From positions 2,240,001 to 2,304,000 of the forward strand of contig CM041200.1 of the NCBI GenBank assembly GCA_023078555.1: a stretch of DNA of 64,000 bases, written 5' to 3'. Below the pieces are notes generated by a model, which searched no databases, was not told the DNA's origin, and was given only the letters and a program-made list of their open reading frames with translations. The position numbers and the translations under genes were made by a program. Below, piece by piece: positions 37,869 through 52,685 of the stretch. The stretch is from Ulva prolifera. Taxonomy: Eukaryota; Chlorophyta; Ulvophyceae; Ulvales; Ulvaceae. Within the stretch, counting starts at the first letter, position 1. Each line of letters opens with the position of its first letter.

Positions 37869-39756
37869 TCACCATCCCCTATCCAGGCTGAAGGCCCACC
37901 AGGGAGCATCTTGGCCACTTGTTGCATGCAAATTCCATGTCACAGTGATCCATGCAGCGAACAGCAGCACCATTCCTGCCACGAAGAAGCACCCACAGAA
38001 CAGGCCAAATATGATGTAAAATTGCCCACCATAGACCGGTACATGTACAGCGTCGGGTTGTGTCAAGTCCTTCACAGTCAAAGTCACCTGCACAGACTCA
38101 GCCTCAAACTGCAAGCATTTCGAATTGTGATCGATATTGTATGACATTTGGATGCGTTTGACGCGTCTTGCAATAGCTCATGATTCTGCACAGCAATGCA
38201 AATATCGGTGTCAACATGCCTGTCGGACTGCGTCCATGTCCAGGCCGATTTCATGGACGTAGGTCGTGGAGATGTTGGAAATCCGCCATGCGTTACAGGG
38301 CGATGCAGAAACCTGTAGTGCATCAAACCATAAGCTAGGACGCTGTCAGTCAACAGCATGTTCTGTCAGGCCTGCCTTGAAAGCCATCAGATTTTCACAC
38401 CATGGACAGCTCCAATGTGACATGTTCAAGCCGACCGAAATCCTGCCCAGTTCCAAAGGTTGCATTGTAAAAGGGAATATTGTAATGACGGTTGTTGAAA
38501 AGTATTTCCAGGTTTGGAGGAGCGCCTGGAGCCAGGGCCGGAAAGGCCACCCTCTGCACCAACATATTCGCCATGTAGAATTGCTATGTCGTACTGATAT
38601 CGAGTACCTCCATCACATGCGCTTTATTTGTGCAGGAGGTCCTGGTACAGCACCACAACCGCAATGAAGGATGATGAGCGCCATTCTGTGTCGGAACAGG
38701 CGCCAAACCAGCTAATGTCTTCCTCGATTCCCCACTTCGTACGAATTCCGCCGACCACACTCCGACGAGTGTATCTCACTGGATATCCATTTACATACGG
38801 CATCGCCAACCCTTCCGGAGACACCCACCGACTGTTTCCATGCGCAGCTTTGATTGACTCCACATATGCAAGTACCTCGTCTGCAGATCTGCATGAATGC
38901 TTGCTGCATGAGCCAGTTTCCAGCTGCAATGGTAGGCAGTCAATTCTTCAAGAGAACTGAGTTGACAAACCAATGTGACACGTCGTTCGAAGAAACATAC
39001 GGGATGTTATTGTTGTCGGCCCTTAGTTGTGTATGCGCACTCGAATCTCCAAGTGCACTCACAGCCAGCATTGCTTCATCAGCATTCAATGAATCTGTCA
39101 GGTGTGTTTTGTCACTCCAGACCTGCTCACAACAGGAGCCCTCATACGCAGCAGATCGCAAAAGCGTCTTCACACACTTCATGCTTTTTCACTGACACAC
39201 AGCTCACGCCCCCTGGCGTTCTTGTTACTGCCAATTGATAGCAACTGTGATGCATGGAAAGCGAAGTGCGCACCAACTGTCCACGTCTTGAACAATTCTG
39301 TGGCACATTTCCCACAGCGGCTTGGACATGCTGAAACAGGACACGGCACGCATCAGATTGGCTTGAACTGCAGTATTGAACCATCACGGGAACCCCGCTT
39401 GATGATACAGATGCAGCTGATTCTGGCAGGAATTCCAGCCCAGCCAACGTCTCCCTGAAGTAGACGTGGCTGGCCCTGCAGTCTCCAGTACTGCGTCAGC
39501 TTCTACAGCTGGCAGCATCGGCAGGTGTCACAGAATCAACGGAATCGTACGATCGGCCAGCGTGGGTGACCCGATGATCAAACAAAATGTCACGGAAGTC
39601 GCGGTCTTGAACATTGTACATCAAGAGTTCGTATAGGACACTCACAAGTCCTGTAGATAAGACAGCCAACATCAAAGCCATGCAGCAGGACATGCGCACA
39701 ACGCCTTCCCATCTACTTCCTACTCTCAGCAAATGTATCGGCAAGTGGCCGGCCAT
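37869..39756 (-). CDS. unrecognised two-TM, large-ectodomain protein
   Basis: I do not recognise the family. A minus-strand multi-exon gene starts at ATG 39756: MAGHLPIHLLRV, followed at about residues 20-45 by a transmembrane span (MSCCMALMLAVLSTGLVSVL). Exon 1 seems to splice at about 39549 to an acceptor near 39482, giving HAGRS joined to ASHVYFRETLAGLEFLP. Further coding-looking stretches: WSDKTHLTDSLNADEAMLAV; AYVESIKAAHGNSRWVSPE; RVAFPALAPGAPPNLEILF with NNRHYNIPFYNATFGTGQD; and NAWRISNISTTYVHEIGLD. The last exon carries FEAESVQVTLTVKDLTQPD and a second span, YIIFGLFCGCFFVAGMVLLF. The architecture is N-terminal TM, an ectodomain of about 400 residues with Cys and N-glycosylation sequons (NATF, NIST), C-terminal TM and a short tail. 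CDC50-like proteins share that topology, but their sequence motifs are not seen. Confidence 0.5.
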
Positions 39757-40403
39757 GATGTATTACATCAGTGTTCTACTCAGTCAGTGTCGGACGCTCT
39801 GCAGGCTAGACTTTACGTGTCAAAGACCCGACCGCGCGTCAAAACACAAACCAGCGCCAGGAGCTGTCAAAGCTTCTGCAGCTTAGGGCACTCAAGATCA
39901 TGACATGCTGCTGCCCGCGAGTCGGCGGTGCGTTTCCACATCCGCAGCTTAGAATGGCGCAGGCTCGATCGCATCGCACGGTGTTACTGTTCATGATGTG
40001 TGTACGTCGCAGCTCCATGTGGATGTTGTCTTCTGCATGTTTTACATCCGGGGCAGGCTTGCAGCATGGTTTCCCCCGGGCGTCGCAAGCAAGCTCTCGC
40101 ATTTACTGATATTACACGGTCCGTCGCGCTGCAGCAACGACAATGGCAACACGATCAGAGGCGCAATTGCGCACTACGAGATTTCCGATAAGTTCCTGAA
40201 GCTATAACTCCGCTTGAAGATGGATGGAGTGTGGAACCGGCGTTACTGCCGCTGGTCCGCATCATGCGTGTAACGCGGGCAAGGAGTTGCTATAGAAACA
40301 CTACCGCGAGCACACGCTTAATGAATATTGGCGCTCGCGTGGCGCTTGCAGGACAATCGACGTTGTAACCTTCCTTCAAGAGACAGCTTGAGCTGTTGGT
40401 ACC
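39757..40403. other. divergent intergenic region
   Basis: This lies between the two-TM gene start (minus) and SLX9 (plus) and presumably holds both promoters. No conserved frame is seen. Confidence 0.45.
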
Positions 40404-41541
40404 ATGGTGAGCCCCAGTTTGGAACTCGAGAGAGAACTGTCCCAGTGCAATTCTATGCTCTACAGAGCGACACATATTCATGATGCTAACGCGTGATGCA
40501 GGGAAAGAAGGTTGCGCGGGGAAGAGCTAAAGTGGCTGCCGAGGAGGCAGCTGCGAAGGTGTGCAGCTGATCATGAACTAGGTGCACCCTCACTAGCCAG
40601 GAAACTCTGTCCGGCTGCCCCAAAGTCAGCTGTGGGTGTCCAGGCTCTGGCATTCGGTGATGCGCCCTCGACTGAGAAGAAAGCAGGCAAAGTATCTGCT
40701 AGAACCAAGAAAAAGGTGGCGAACAAGGTCCAATTCCTCCAGAGTATGTCGCTTTCAATTGCTTACCTCTGAATCGCCTGGGCTGCGTTAGTGGACATCA
40801 GCAAGGGACGTGCTTGTCAATAGTTCACCTTGTTTCGTGACGCAGCTTCAGATGCAAAGTCAGAAGGCAGCAAATGCTGTACTGACAGTTCATCGTGCGG
40901 GGTCACGTTGACCACGCACCGAGTCAGGTCGCGGTGATTCTCACAAGCAATATACTTGACCATGTAACGAGAATTGAACATGTAGAAGTACAAGAGTCTG
41001 CGGCATCCACATCAAGGCACAAGGCAAAGGCCGCCAAGGTCTGACTCGCTGCCGTGTAGTCACTTGACAGAGATGCACCATCTTGGCTGTAGTTTCCGAC
41101 GTAGTGTCTTCTGAGCTAATAAGTGCTGCAGCGCAAGAATGGGGCCAACAAACCTCTTAATGATCTTGCCGGGCTGAATCATGCCCTACAAGACCTGATG
41201 CCAATGATTCAGAGCCAAGCACAAGCGAAGTCTACAGCAAGTGCTAATGCCCCAAAATTCAAGCGCTCGGGTGCAAGAAGTCATTTGCAGTATGATCTCG
41301 TAAGTTCTGTGTTGTAGAGCAGGTTGTCTGTCACAGCGTGTTTGAGAGCATGAACTCGTGCAGGCTGCAAGCACAGGAGGACATCACAGCAGTGCTCCAG
41401 GCTAAGGAGTTCCAAGCTGACCCCATCAAGGCACTCACCACCCACTTGCACTTGGCCATGGGACCTCCGCCCAGATCCGGACCATCATCAAAGCCTATAT
41501 CAAAGCGGGAAAGAAAACAAAGCGCAATTGAACTCGGCTGA
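40404..41541 (+). CDS. SLX9: SLX9-like ribosome biogenesis protein
   Basis: Small basic nucleolar protein needed for 40S (pre-18S) maturation and export in yeast; the assignment is by sequence pattern. The coding part of exon 1 is only the ATG (40404-40406), followed at once by a GTGAG donor. Exon 2 (40502-40558) encodes GKKVARGRAKVAAEEAAAK. Exon 3 (40644-40743) encodes ALAFGDAPSTEKKAGKVSA and KKKVANKVQFLQ. One or two short exons lie between about 40845 and 41040 (one probably QESAASTSRHKAKAAK). The next is 41132-41288 (KPLNDLAGLNHALQDLMPMI). The last, from about 41365 to 41541, encodes LQAQEDITAVLQAKEFQADP then IKALTTHLHLAMG and a basic end. FQADPIKALTTHL matches the SLX9/FAM207A C-terminal FxxNPFxAIxxHL signature. 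Confidence 0.72.
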
Positions 41542-43735
41542 GCATGACATGGAACTACCCTGAACAGCGGCGCTACGGCAAGCACAAGCTGCAAGCTGCA
41601 GTCCGGAGATGTACATGAAGTACTCATGCCATTCCGCCTGTGCACACGCTGGTACTTCTCACAACATTCCAACGCCGTAATGTAGACTGCTGGGTCTACA
41701 TGCTGACACACGCAGGTGATGTGCAGCAAGAGGCTGAATGTGCAGCAAAAGGCCATGCACCAAGTGCAGTCTTTCACCATGCAACACTCTCAGATGGTTG
41801 CGCAAGTATGAAGAAGGCAGACAATGTGGACGTGGTGGTGCCACTTTGTCCCAAAGCTGTACGCCATGCTCAAGTGAAACGGCCCCGCAGTAGATAAAGG
41901 GCTGGGCAGGGTCTGCTGTTATGTACCCAGTGGTTCCAGTGAGCCCCCGATGGCAGCATGAGCACACCATGGAGCTGCACCTGGCTATTCATGTACGCAG
42001 GCTCGTGCCATGATGCCTGTGTAGCAGTCAACATGGTGCAGCTTCTCCGACCAGTATCTACTGCGACAGTAGCAGGCGAACTGGATGCTGGCACTAACGT
42101 AAATCCCTGGGCACATCAACGTGCCTATGCAGTGATAAGACTGTCGTTTGCACGTCTGAGAACCAAGACAGACAATACAGATGCACAATCTCGATGATAT
42201 GTATGTAGTCCTTCTTTATCGCCTATGTACAGTGACACATCATTCCCCGTGTAACGTACAACTCCAGTTGCAAAGAGAATACTTACGCGATGATCACCTG
42301 TGTGCAGCCCGTACCAAGTTGATGTAGCCTGTGTTTGTTCGCTGAGTTAAAGTGATCTGTGCACCTCAGTGGGCTTTGAGGCTCATGCAGTTGTATAGTT
42401 ACTTCACTTCTACCAGTACGGTCTATCATGCCATGGCATCAACAACTTCTTCCCGTAAAACAACTCAGAGGCTACCAAGTCTGCATCTGCTCCACGCGTT
42501 GGCCGCTCTTTTGCATGGCTTGCTGAGGCCCGCAAGGGGCCAGCCATGCGATTGCATGCAGTGTCTATGAGGGCTTTCCATTGTGACCGCAAGCAGCACC
42601 CTGAGCTGCGCCTGTTCTCTGAGCAGGAAAGGTAGACATGGTGGAACCCGAAAATCACAACAAAACGCGGTCAATGATGGATAGAATGACTTCGTGAAGC
42701 AACATTTGCTCAACTCATAGCAACAGCAATATGGCTCTCGTCACCGTTGGTCTGAACAGCGCCAAGGCATCCAGGTGTGGGCCGCAGCTACCTCAGAATC
42801 CGCACTCCATCGCAGAGGTAACACCTATTGATGTTATCCAATTTAGCTTTGGGGTTAGGTGTTCCTTATTGGCTACTAGTGCTGATCAACGCGAGGCTGC
42901 TCTCGGAGGCGCATGCCGAACGTTTTGCTTAGCGTCGTGCACGACCAGTATTCCATCATCGAGTCGGCAATACTGATGTATCTGCATTGCGAGGCACGCA
43001 TCGCTGCATGGGTGAGTTTGGCAAAATTCTGCCACATGCGAGTCCTGCCGAGTTGCGTGCGTTTAAATTGCGACCTGCATCGCCGGCGTGCGCGTGGCGA
43101 CACTATCAATCACGTCACCAGTTTAGTCTGAGAGATATGAAATTGAATAACGGATTTTGATCAACAGTGTGTTTTCAGGCATGCTGTGTCCTCCAGGTCC
43201 TCGCGAATCTTCACCACGCGTCGAGAGCTGCAGAACACTGCCCGGGCGTATCGGCTGTGCTATTTCGTTGAGTACAGCGCGCTGAGCTTATATATCATCT
43301 GTGCGCGTTTGCTTGCCGGCAATTCTGACTCGAGTATTGATCTTTTCCGGTTCCGATCCACACAGCTCACTTGTCCTCGAAGAAGGACACAAAGCAGCGG
43401 TGAGACCGTCATGCTCCATTCGCTATCCACGTGATCACTTCTTCAATCCACGATTTGTGGGATCTATGCACGCATGTTTCTGTTTCATGGCTGTCGCTCT
43501 AATTGCCACGAATGTGATCCTCATGTGGCGTGGCTGGTCTGTTGACTGGCATCGCATATGCTGTATCTCACGGATCCAAGAATTCCGTATGCTTGTGGAG
43601 ACCTTACCTGCGGTTTACGTATTGCGGTGCATACTGGCTCTTGATTGCTGTTTTACTCATCGCTGCGTACGCAGGGGCATCCAACGAAGGGCTGTTCGCT
43701 CCGGTTTCAGAGAATCCGCCCGCAGCACAGTGAAA
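41542..43735. other. intergenic with a possible orphan exon
   Basis: Mostly without recognised features. An exon-like stretch at about 41717-41897 follows an ACACGCAG acceptor and reads GDVQQEAECAAKGHAPSAV, ending VKRPRSR with a stop. It could be a final exon, but I cannot attach it to a gene. The last few hundred bases should be the PGM promoter. Confidence 0.35.
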
Positions 43736-46766
<3,031 letters not shown>

Positions 46767-48127
46767 GTGGTAGTGGAGGCGGGGACTGCCGCAGCTCACG
46801 GCGGCAGCACACTGGCTGCCATGAACGCTGCCCTGACGTGCCCAGGACTGAAGCTGCTAGCCGTGCATGGCGCTGTTCTGGCATGGCGCGAAGTGGCTGT
46901 GTGGCCTGGGTGTTGGGGGCTGCATCAGTGCTTTCAGAGGCTCTGAGCTTGCCGTTAAGATTGTCGTAATATGTGTCACATGTACCGATTACACAGAAGC
47001 AGGGGTGCACTGCCCCGGCGTCGCTCCATGCTCAGTGGACTGTGTCTGCCGTTGGGGTCTCTTCAGTAGGTTTGTATCGAGCATGTTGATCGCGAGTGGG
47101 TAACATCACGTGATCAGATCAGCTTTCATGTCCCCACTCACCCACCTTCCATCAAGCAATGTCCCAAGCAGACCATCACCCAAGTTCCCCATGCACATAG
47201 TCATATGGCTCATAAGCCCATGTTCACCAAGTGGTAACACAATCAGAGAGGACCCAACCTGCATCTCACATGTATGGGTTCATGCTGAACAGGTGCCCAT
47301 ATCGTGCATTCTTGATTAACCATCCTTGCATCGGCGGAGGCTCTGCTGTGGCTATCACTATGCTCTATCACGTTAATTCTCTGAATTCTTTGTGCGCATC
47401 GAGCCCCATAGGGTCTGGGGACTCTCTTCAGTTGGGCTTCCGGCAGTGTTCTGAACCTGCCTTTTGTCACCACCTCCTATCCCAACTCCACATGTCACCT
47501 GATCAATATCTTTATTTACGGTACTGGCTGGGTGTATTTTCTGAGTCATGCTATGTTCGATTGTCTCAGAGAAGGCAGCGCCACACCTGACCACATGCGG
47601 CAGAGGTGCTGGGTTTCGTTGTGGACCAAGCAGCTGCACTGGGTGCCAAGCGACGAAAAATCAAGGGATCTTCTTGATGCCACATAAACTACACAAGTTG
47701 TCAGCTTGAACTGACGGCGCCCCTTTGATGGGCTGAGGAGGACCATCCAGATGTGGCACAGACCTCTCAGGCCTGGCAAGCCGCAGCTCAGGCTGTAGCA
47801 GATTTTGCTCACAGTGAGCAAGAGAACATATATATTACACAGCATACGCCTACTTGCATGCAATGTTTGGAACATGCACCACCACTCTGGTTCAGGTGAC
47901 CCTGGGAATATGCAGCATAATTGTACGACTCATGAAACAATGGCTTATCCTTGCTGCGAAACACTTCTACACTCTATTCAATTCGATAGCAGCCACGTTG
48001 ACGCGTGAGCCTGCAGGGGCGTGGCTCACAGCTGTAGTGTCCGAGCACACTGCCAGCTGGCAACCTCCCCGCACATCTCTTGCCCGCCCGCTGTACATAA
48101 GAATCACCTGCTCACCATTGCTGCAGC
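46767..48127. other. intergenic between convergent genes
   Basis: This lies between the PGM stop and the stop of the J-protein gene. It has no conserved frame, repeat or RNA gene that I can support. Confidence 0.45.
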
Positions 48128-49566
48128 TTACACACGCTCTTGCAGATTGGCTTTCCGGCGAAGGCCCGCCAGCTGAGCGCTGATTGTGGAGCGGGCTTCC
48201 TCTGAGGATTGGAATCTGTTGCCACGGCCCGCAGCGGGCTGTTCCTCTGGCTCTTGTGCATCCTCAGGCTCCTGTGCAACCTCTTCAGCAACCAGCACAG
48301 ACACCGGCGACCGCTCAGCGACACCACTCAGATGATTTTCAACTCTGGCCGCATGCTGGTCAGCTGTGGCATGCAGTGGCGTGGAGGCGTCGGCATGATG
48401 CCTGGGGGATGCAGTGTGAGGGCTGCTATAGCGCTGGAACGGAACATGGGCTTGAGCGGACGGCCCGGTGTGTGGTTCGGACGCAACGCGGCCTGTAGTG
48501 GCTCCCCTGAAGCCCCAACGAGACTGCGCCCACTGCTGCAGAGCCTCAAAGTGGCCCTTGCAGTGTGCAACTGCCTCATGGTGCCTAAACAGAGCAGCCT
48601 CCAGCGCTTCATGCCTCGACATGTGCGCCTCCAACGCCTGTAGCAGGTCGCTCCAGGAGCGGCCTGAGTCAGACATGTTGTCATCATCACTGACAGATGC
48701 TTGATCTTGCTCGATATCATTCCCGACTGTGTTCGGGTAGCGATGAGGAGGCCCCGGGGAGAAGTGTGTGGCTGCTGCGGGTGCTTCAACCGTCACATCT
48801 GGCACAGCGGAGGTTGCTACATCCTCTTCTTGAACGAAAGAAACTGGCCTGCAACCAGAAACAATCAGGCCGCTGACCCATGACTGAAGTGGATGCACAG
48901 CGCACTTCCGTATGGTAGTGGTTAGCAACATGCGTTTAGCAGAATGCAACGCACATTGCTTCACGAGACGACCGTTTAGCTGCTCTTGCTTTGAGGCCAT
49001 GCAGCTGGTTCATGACGTTGGGCTTGTGCTTTTGTGCAGCGGCTGCAGAGTGTTGTTGTGGGGTTGCTTCAGAGTTCTGCCTTCGTTGCCTCTGTCGCAT
49101 GCTGAACGACCAGTACCTGCAGGCCATATGCTGTGGTGGGTGGAGCATTATGGGGATGCCCGGCAGTCGCGACAAGGCCAGCAGTCGCCACAAGTTGGTG
49201 AGGATACTGCACAAACTTGACCAGCTCATACCAGTCATGAAATTCCCAATTGCCTCCGAAGGGAGCCCTGCTCTCCCTATCTGGATCCCCTTTACCCATG
49301 AGGAGCTCGTATGCCTCCCGCAGGCCCCTGAACTTGGCCTCAGCGAGTTCATCTTGGCTGACATCCGGATGAAACCTGCATCGAGGGTGGTCGTCACATA
49401 CATGAACACGAATCATGCGACCGAATCATGCGACCAGATTAAACGATATTGCAGACGATGCGTACTTGAGAGCTAATTTTTTGTATGCCTTTTTCACCTG
49501 TTTGTCATCCGCGCCTGGCTCGACTCCCAGGACTTTATGCGGATCTTGGAAGCCGCGCACGAGAAT
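48128..49566 (-). CDS. J-domain (DnaJ) protein, plastid DJC-like
   Basis: Hsp70 co-chaperone with an N-terminal J-domain. From the 5' end: an exon at 49566-49466 reads DPHKVLGVEPGADDKQVKKA and YKKLALK; it joins in phase to an exon from 49375 starting FHPDVSQDELAEAKFRGLRE. The HPD motif therefore spans the junction and is intact. GGNWEFHDWYELVKFVQ follows. Later exons carry a Gln-rich basic stretch (MRQRQRRQNSEATPQQHS), an acidic Ser/Asp segment, a likely helical stretch (SWSDLLQALEAHMSRHEAL), and a C-terminus ISAQLAGLRRKANLQERV with TAA. Helical linkers and a short C-terminal helix after the J-domain resemble plant plastid DJC proteins, but the location is inference. The exon before 49566 (start and targeting sequence) was not found. 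There is no Gly/Phe or zinc-finger region. Confidence 0.75.
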
Positions 49567-52500
49567 CTGCACACCATGCGAAATGCAGACATGTGCATTA
49601 ATTGACAATTAAAGGCTGTTCTGTTGATCCAGTCTGCGGGCGTAGTTTGTGTAATCAGGGACTCGGGTGCACGACATATCTGCAGCATTCCGGAAAACAC
49701 GCACAATCGGTATGGAAGAGTGAGGATGTGATCACCAACTGCGCAGCCTCACAGCACCGCCCCCAGCAACAGCCACACTATGGCACCAAGTGCGATGTGA
49801 ACGCGCAGTGCGTTGTGGTGAGACGCCCCGTCCTTGGTGAATAACTGCGAACACGGACGTGCACAGCCCTGTCACGCAGCCGCACCCACCCAGCGTTTAA
49901 GGAACCGATCATGACGCATGCGTTACGGTGTGCGCGAATGATTGATCTGCTAGACATGCCGCGAGGCCGACAACTGTTCCGTGTGCTGCACGGCGATACG
50001 CACCGACCGCGAACCCACAGGGGGTTTTGCTGTGCCAGCTCCTTGAAATACGCGACATTCCGAAGTACATCTGCATAAACACCAATCCACTGAGGCTATA
50101 GTGGCGACAGCTATGTCGCATCCTGCAGGCGATACATGAAGCAGCGATCATACGCGACAACAACGGGAGTCCGTCATCGCACCTATTGGAGAATGTATGA
50201 ATGCTCATCAAATGAAATTGGGAGCTATGTATCAGCTGTTGCGAAACAATGTCAGATCACGAGCTGCAGCCGAACGGATGTACTGCAGTCCCAAATGCTG
50301 CTTGCGAGTGCTCAGAAAGCACGGGCTGAACACGCAGAAGATGATGTAACACGTAAGCCGGGCCACCTTCACTGGCAGTCGTCGTCGGCGTGGCTCAGTC
50401 GAGGAGATTCCACCGTCTTCCCATCCATGTCAGCAGCATCATCATAACGCGACATGTCAACTTGGTGCGGCCACGAGGAGGAGGTGCTTCGCGTTAAGTA
50501 GGGCAATGTGAGCGCTGACCAGCGAGAGAGAGGCCGCATGGTGCAGATGTCAACTTATGTATTCGAGGCAATGAGATGCTGATCGTGATCAAGTCGCGGC
50601 TACTCGCAACCCTGGATCCGTCTCCGCAAGCAGGCCTTGGCATGGCTACCGACACGAGCCGAACAAATAGTATGCTTGACAGCGAGAAATAATAAAATAT
50701 TTCTCTTTGCTAGTTCAATGAACTGTGAACAGTGACCATATCGCGGCAAAGGCGCGGTCGTTCCTTGACATCGCTCCGTGGAGTCTGCAAGGCCTGTACA
50801 AAGGTTGAGGACACCTCGTCTGTGACGAATACAATTATTTGTGGCAGCGCGATCAGTTGACGCATGCGGTTCTGGCGCAGTGTATGGCTTCAGTACCTAG
50901 CTATGCTGCATTGTGTCCTCGGCGAACAATGCGCTCATCGTCCTTCCAATATGTCTTGAATATCTAATATCTGTAGTTGAGAATCGCTCTATATCGGAGC
51001 CAATGCCACAGAGAGCGGCGCTTGTGATGTTTCAGTATGTCACAGAAGCGTAACGCAGTTCAGTTCATTGTTGGACACGTGCATGAGCGTATGTACTTGC
51101 TAGATTCCCAGCTTGCATGCTCAACGCTGATGATGTGCCAGCATGTGCACAACTGCTACACGGAGATGACCTGGCAGTGAACCCATTGATCAAACGCAAG
51201 CGACCACGCACCTCTACTGAAAACATAAACAACTTATAGTACGCCTTAGATTACATAACAACACGACTTGAATGGTCTTGCCTGGAACAAGTTGGAGCCG
51301 GCTCTATGGGTCCGGGTGCAAGCTGCCTTAGAATGTGTTGTCAGGACAGCCTCCGAGGGGCAGGTAGCACCACATGTCACGTGTGCAACACGACTCTGCC
51401 CCTGCACACGACAAGAGCACACGCAGTCACTCCACGCACAAGTTCGCCCAGACACCCCTGTCCACCAGCACCACCCGCGCATGCCAACCTCCCACACAGG
51501 CTTGGATCGTGTGCCTCTGGGTGCAGGTCTGCTGCATTGAGTCCAGTCCACATATCATAGGATTTAGTCCCATTGCCTTCTGTGCGTAACGAGCCCATGT
51601 ACCACAAGACCGTGACTTACTGAGACATTTGGTTACTGGAATATTCGCCACACATGGCTCAGTGATTGGACCACTGGTCTGCAGGAACTCTAAACATTGG
51701 ACCTGTGCAAACAGGTCAAATATATTGCGAGGGCATAGCATACCCTCTGAAAAATAAACACTTTTAGCATGTCCCCAGTCGGGCTGCCTGCTGTCTTGGG
51801 ACAGCAGCCCAAAACCAAACCTGGGTACCAAACCAGTCTGCCTCCGCAACGCTGCTGACCTAAGCGATGCAAACAATAACGGTGCCGGTCCTTTTGTGTA
51901 AGGCGGACGCAAATGCCAGCATCCGGCAATTGCGAAGCAAGTATGCGCAGTTCAGCACTCGTTCAAGCCAATACGATGCTACCACAAAGTCAATTTATTG
52001 AATCGCGGAGCTGTGCGTCCAGCGTGACAGGATGACAAGCTTGCAGAGGCTGCAGGTACGGCGAGAAGCTGCTAGTTGTCATCACCGCGCAAGTTGCAGC
52101 GCTGGTCAATTGCAAGAACGTAAGCGTTTTGCTCGCCAACGGGGCGCTGCAGCAGAGCAAAGCCATACACGATGCCCCAGAATTGCATGCGTCGATCGAC
52201 ATCACGCTGCCACAGTACATACTAGCGAGGCGAAGTTTGTAGTTACAAAGGACAGAGGCCGGGCATCAAGCCGTGTCTAGGAACCCACTCGCAAATCCAC
52301 TCAGTCATGGCACAAGGCCGTGCACGAGCGCGCACCATCGCCCTGCCGGTAATGCCAGCCAAGGATCGGAGCCCCGCACGGAGCACATACTCGCGAGGCG
52401 AAGTTTGTCCAATCATTACACAGGCCTTGCCCGTTCTATGGAGCGAGGCTGACGCACAACCGCATGCTGTGAGTAGCCACGCATTGGTGCTGATATGGTT

Positions 52501-52685
52501 ATATTGTGATCGCCACGGATGTATCAACACAATGTCAAGTTTGTTTTGGTACATTGTTCCACTCGTATCAACAGCGTCGTCGATGCATCGCGATGCCTGC
52601 AGGGCTCATGCCACCCTACCTAACGCGAAAATACTCGACCTAGGAGCATGCATAACCCTGTACGATAATTGTAAAATGTCGCGAC
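49567..52685. other. long gene-poor stretch
   Basis: About 3.1 kb, AT-richer than the flanking genes between 50.5 and 51.2 kb. It should contain the 5' exon of the J-protein gene near 49.6-49.9 kb and the promoter of the FHA gene at the right end. A minus-strand frame at 51427-51912 is open for 161 codons without ATG or motif and is not called. No repeat family or RNA gene is recognised. Confidence 0.4.

Noticed and set aside
51427-51912. 161-codon minus-strand frame upstream of the FHA gene
   Set aside because: It has no ATG start, no motif and no adjacent exon, and is probably chance.
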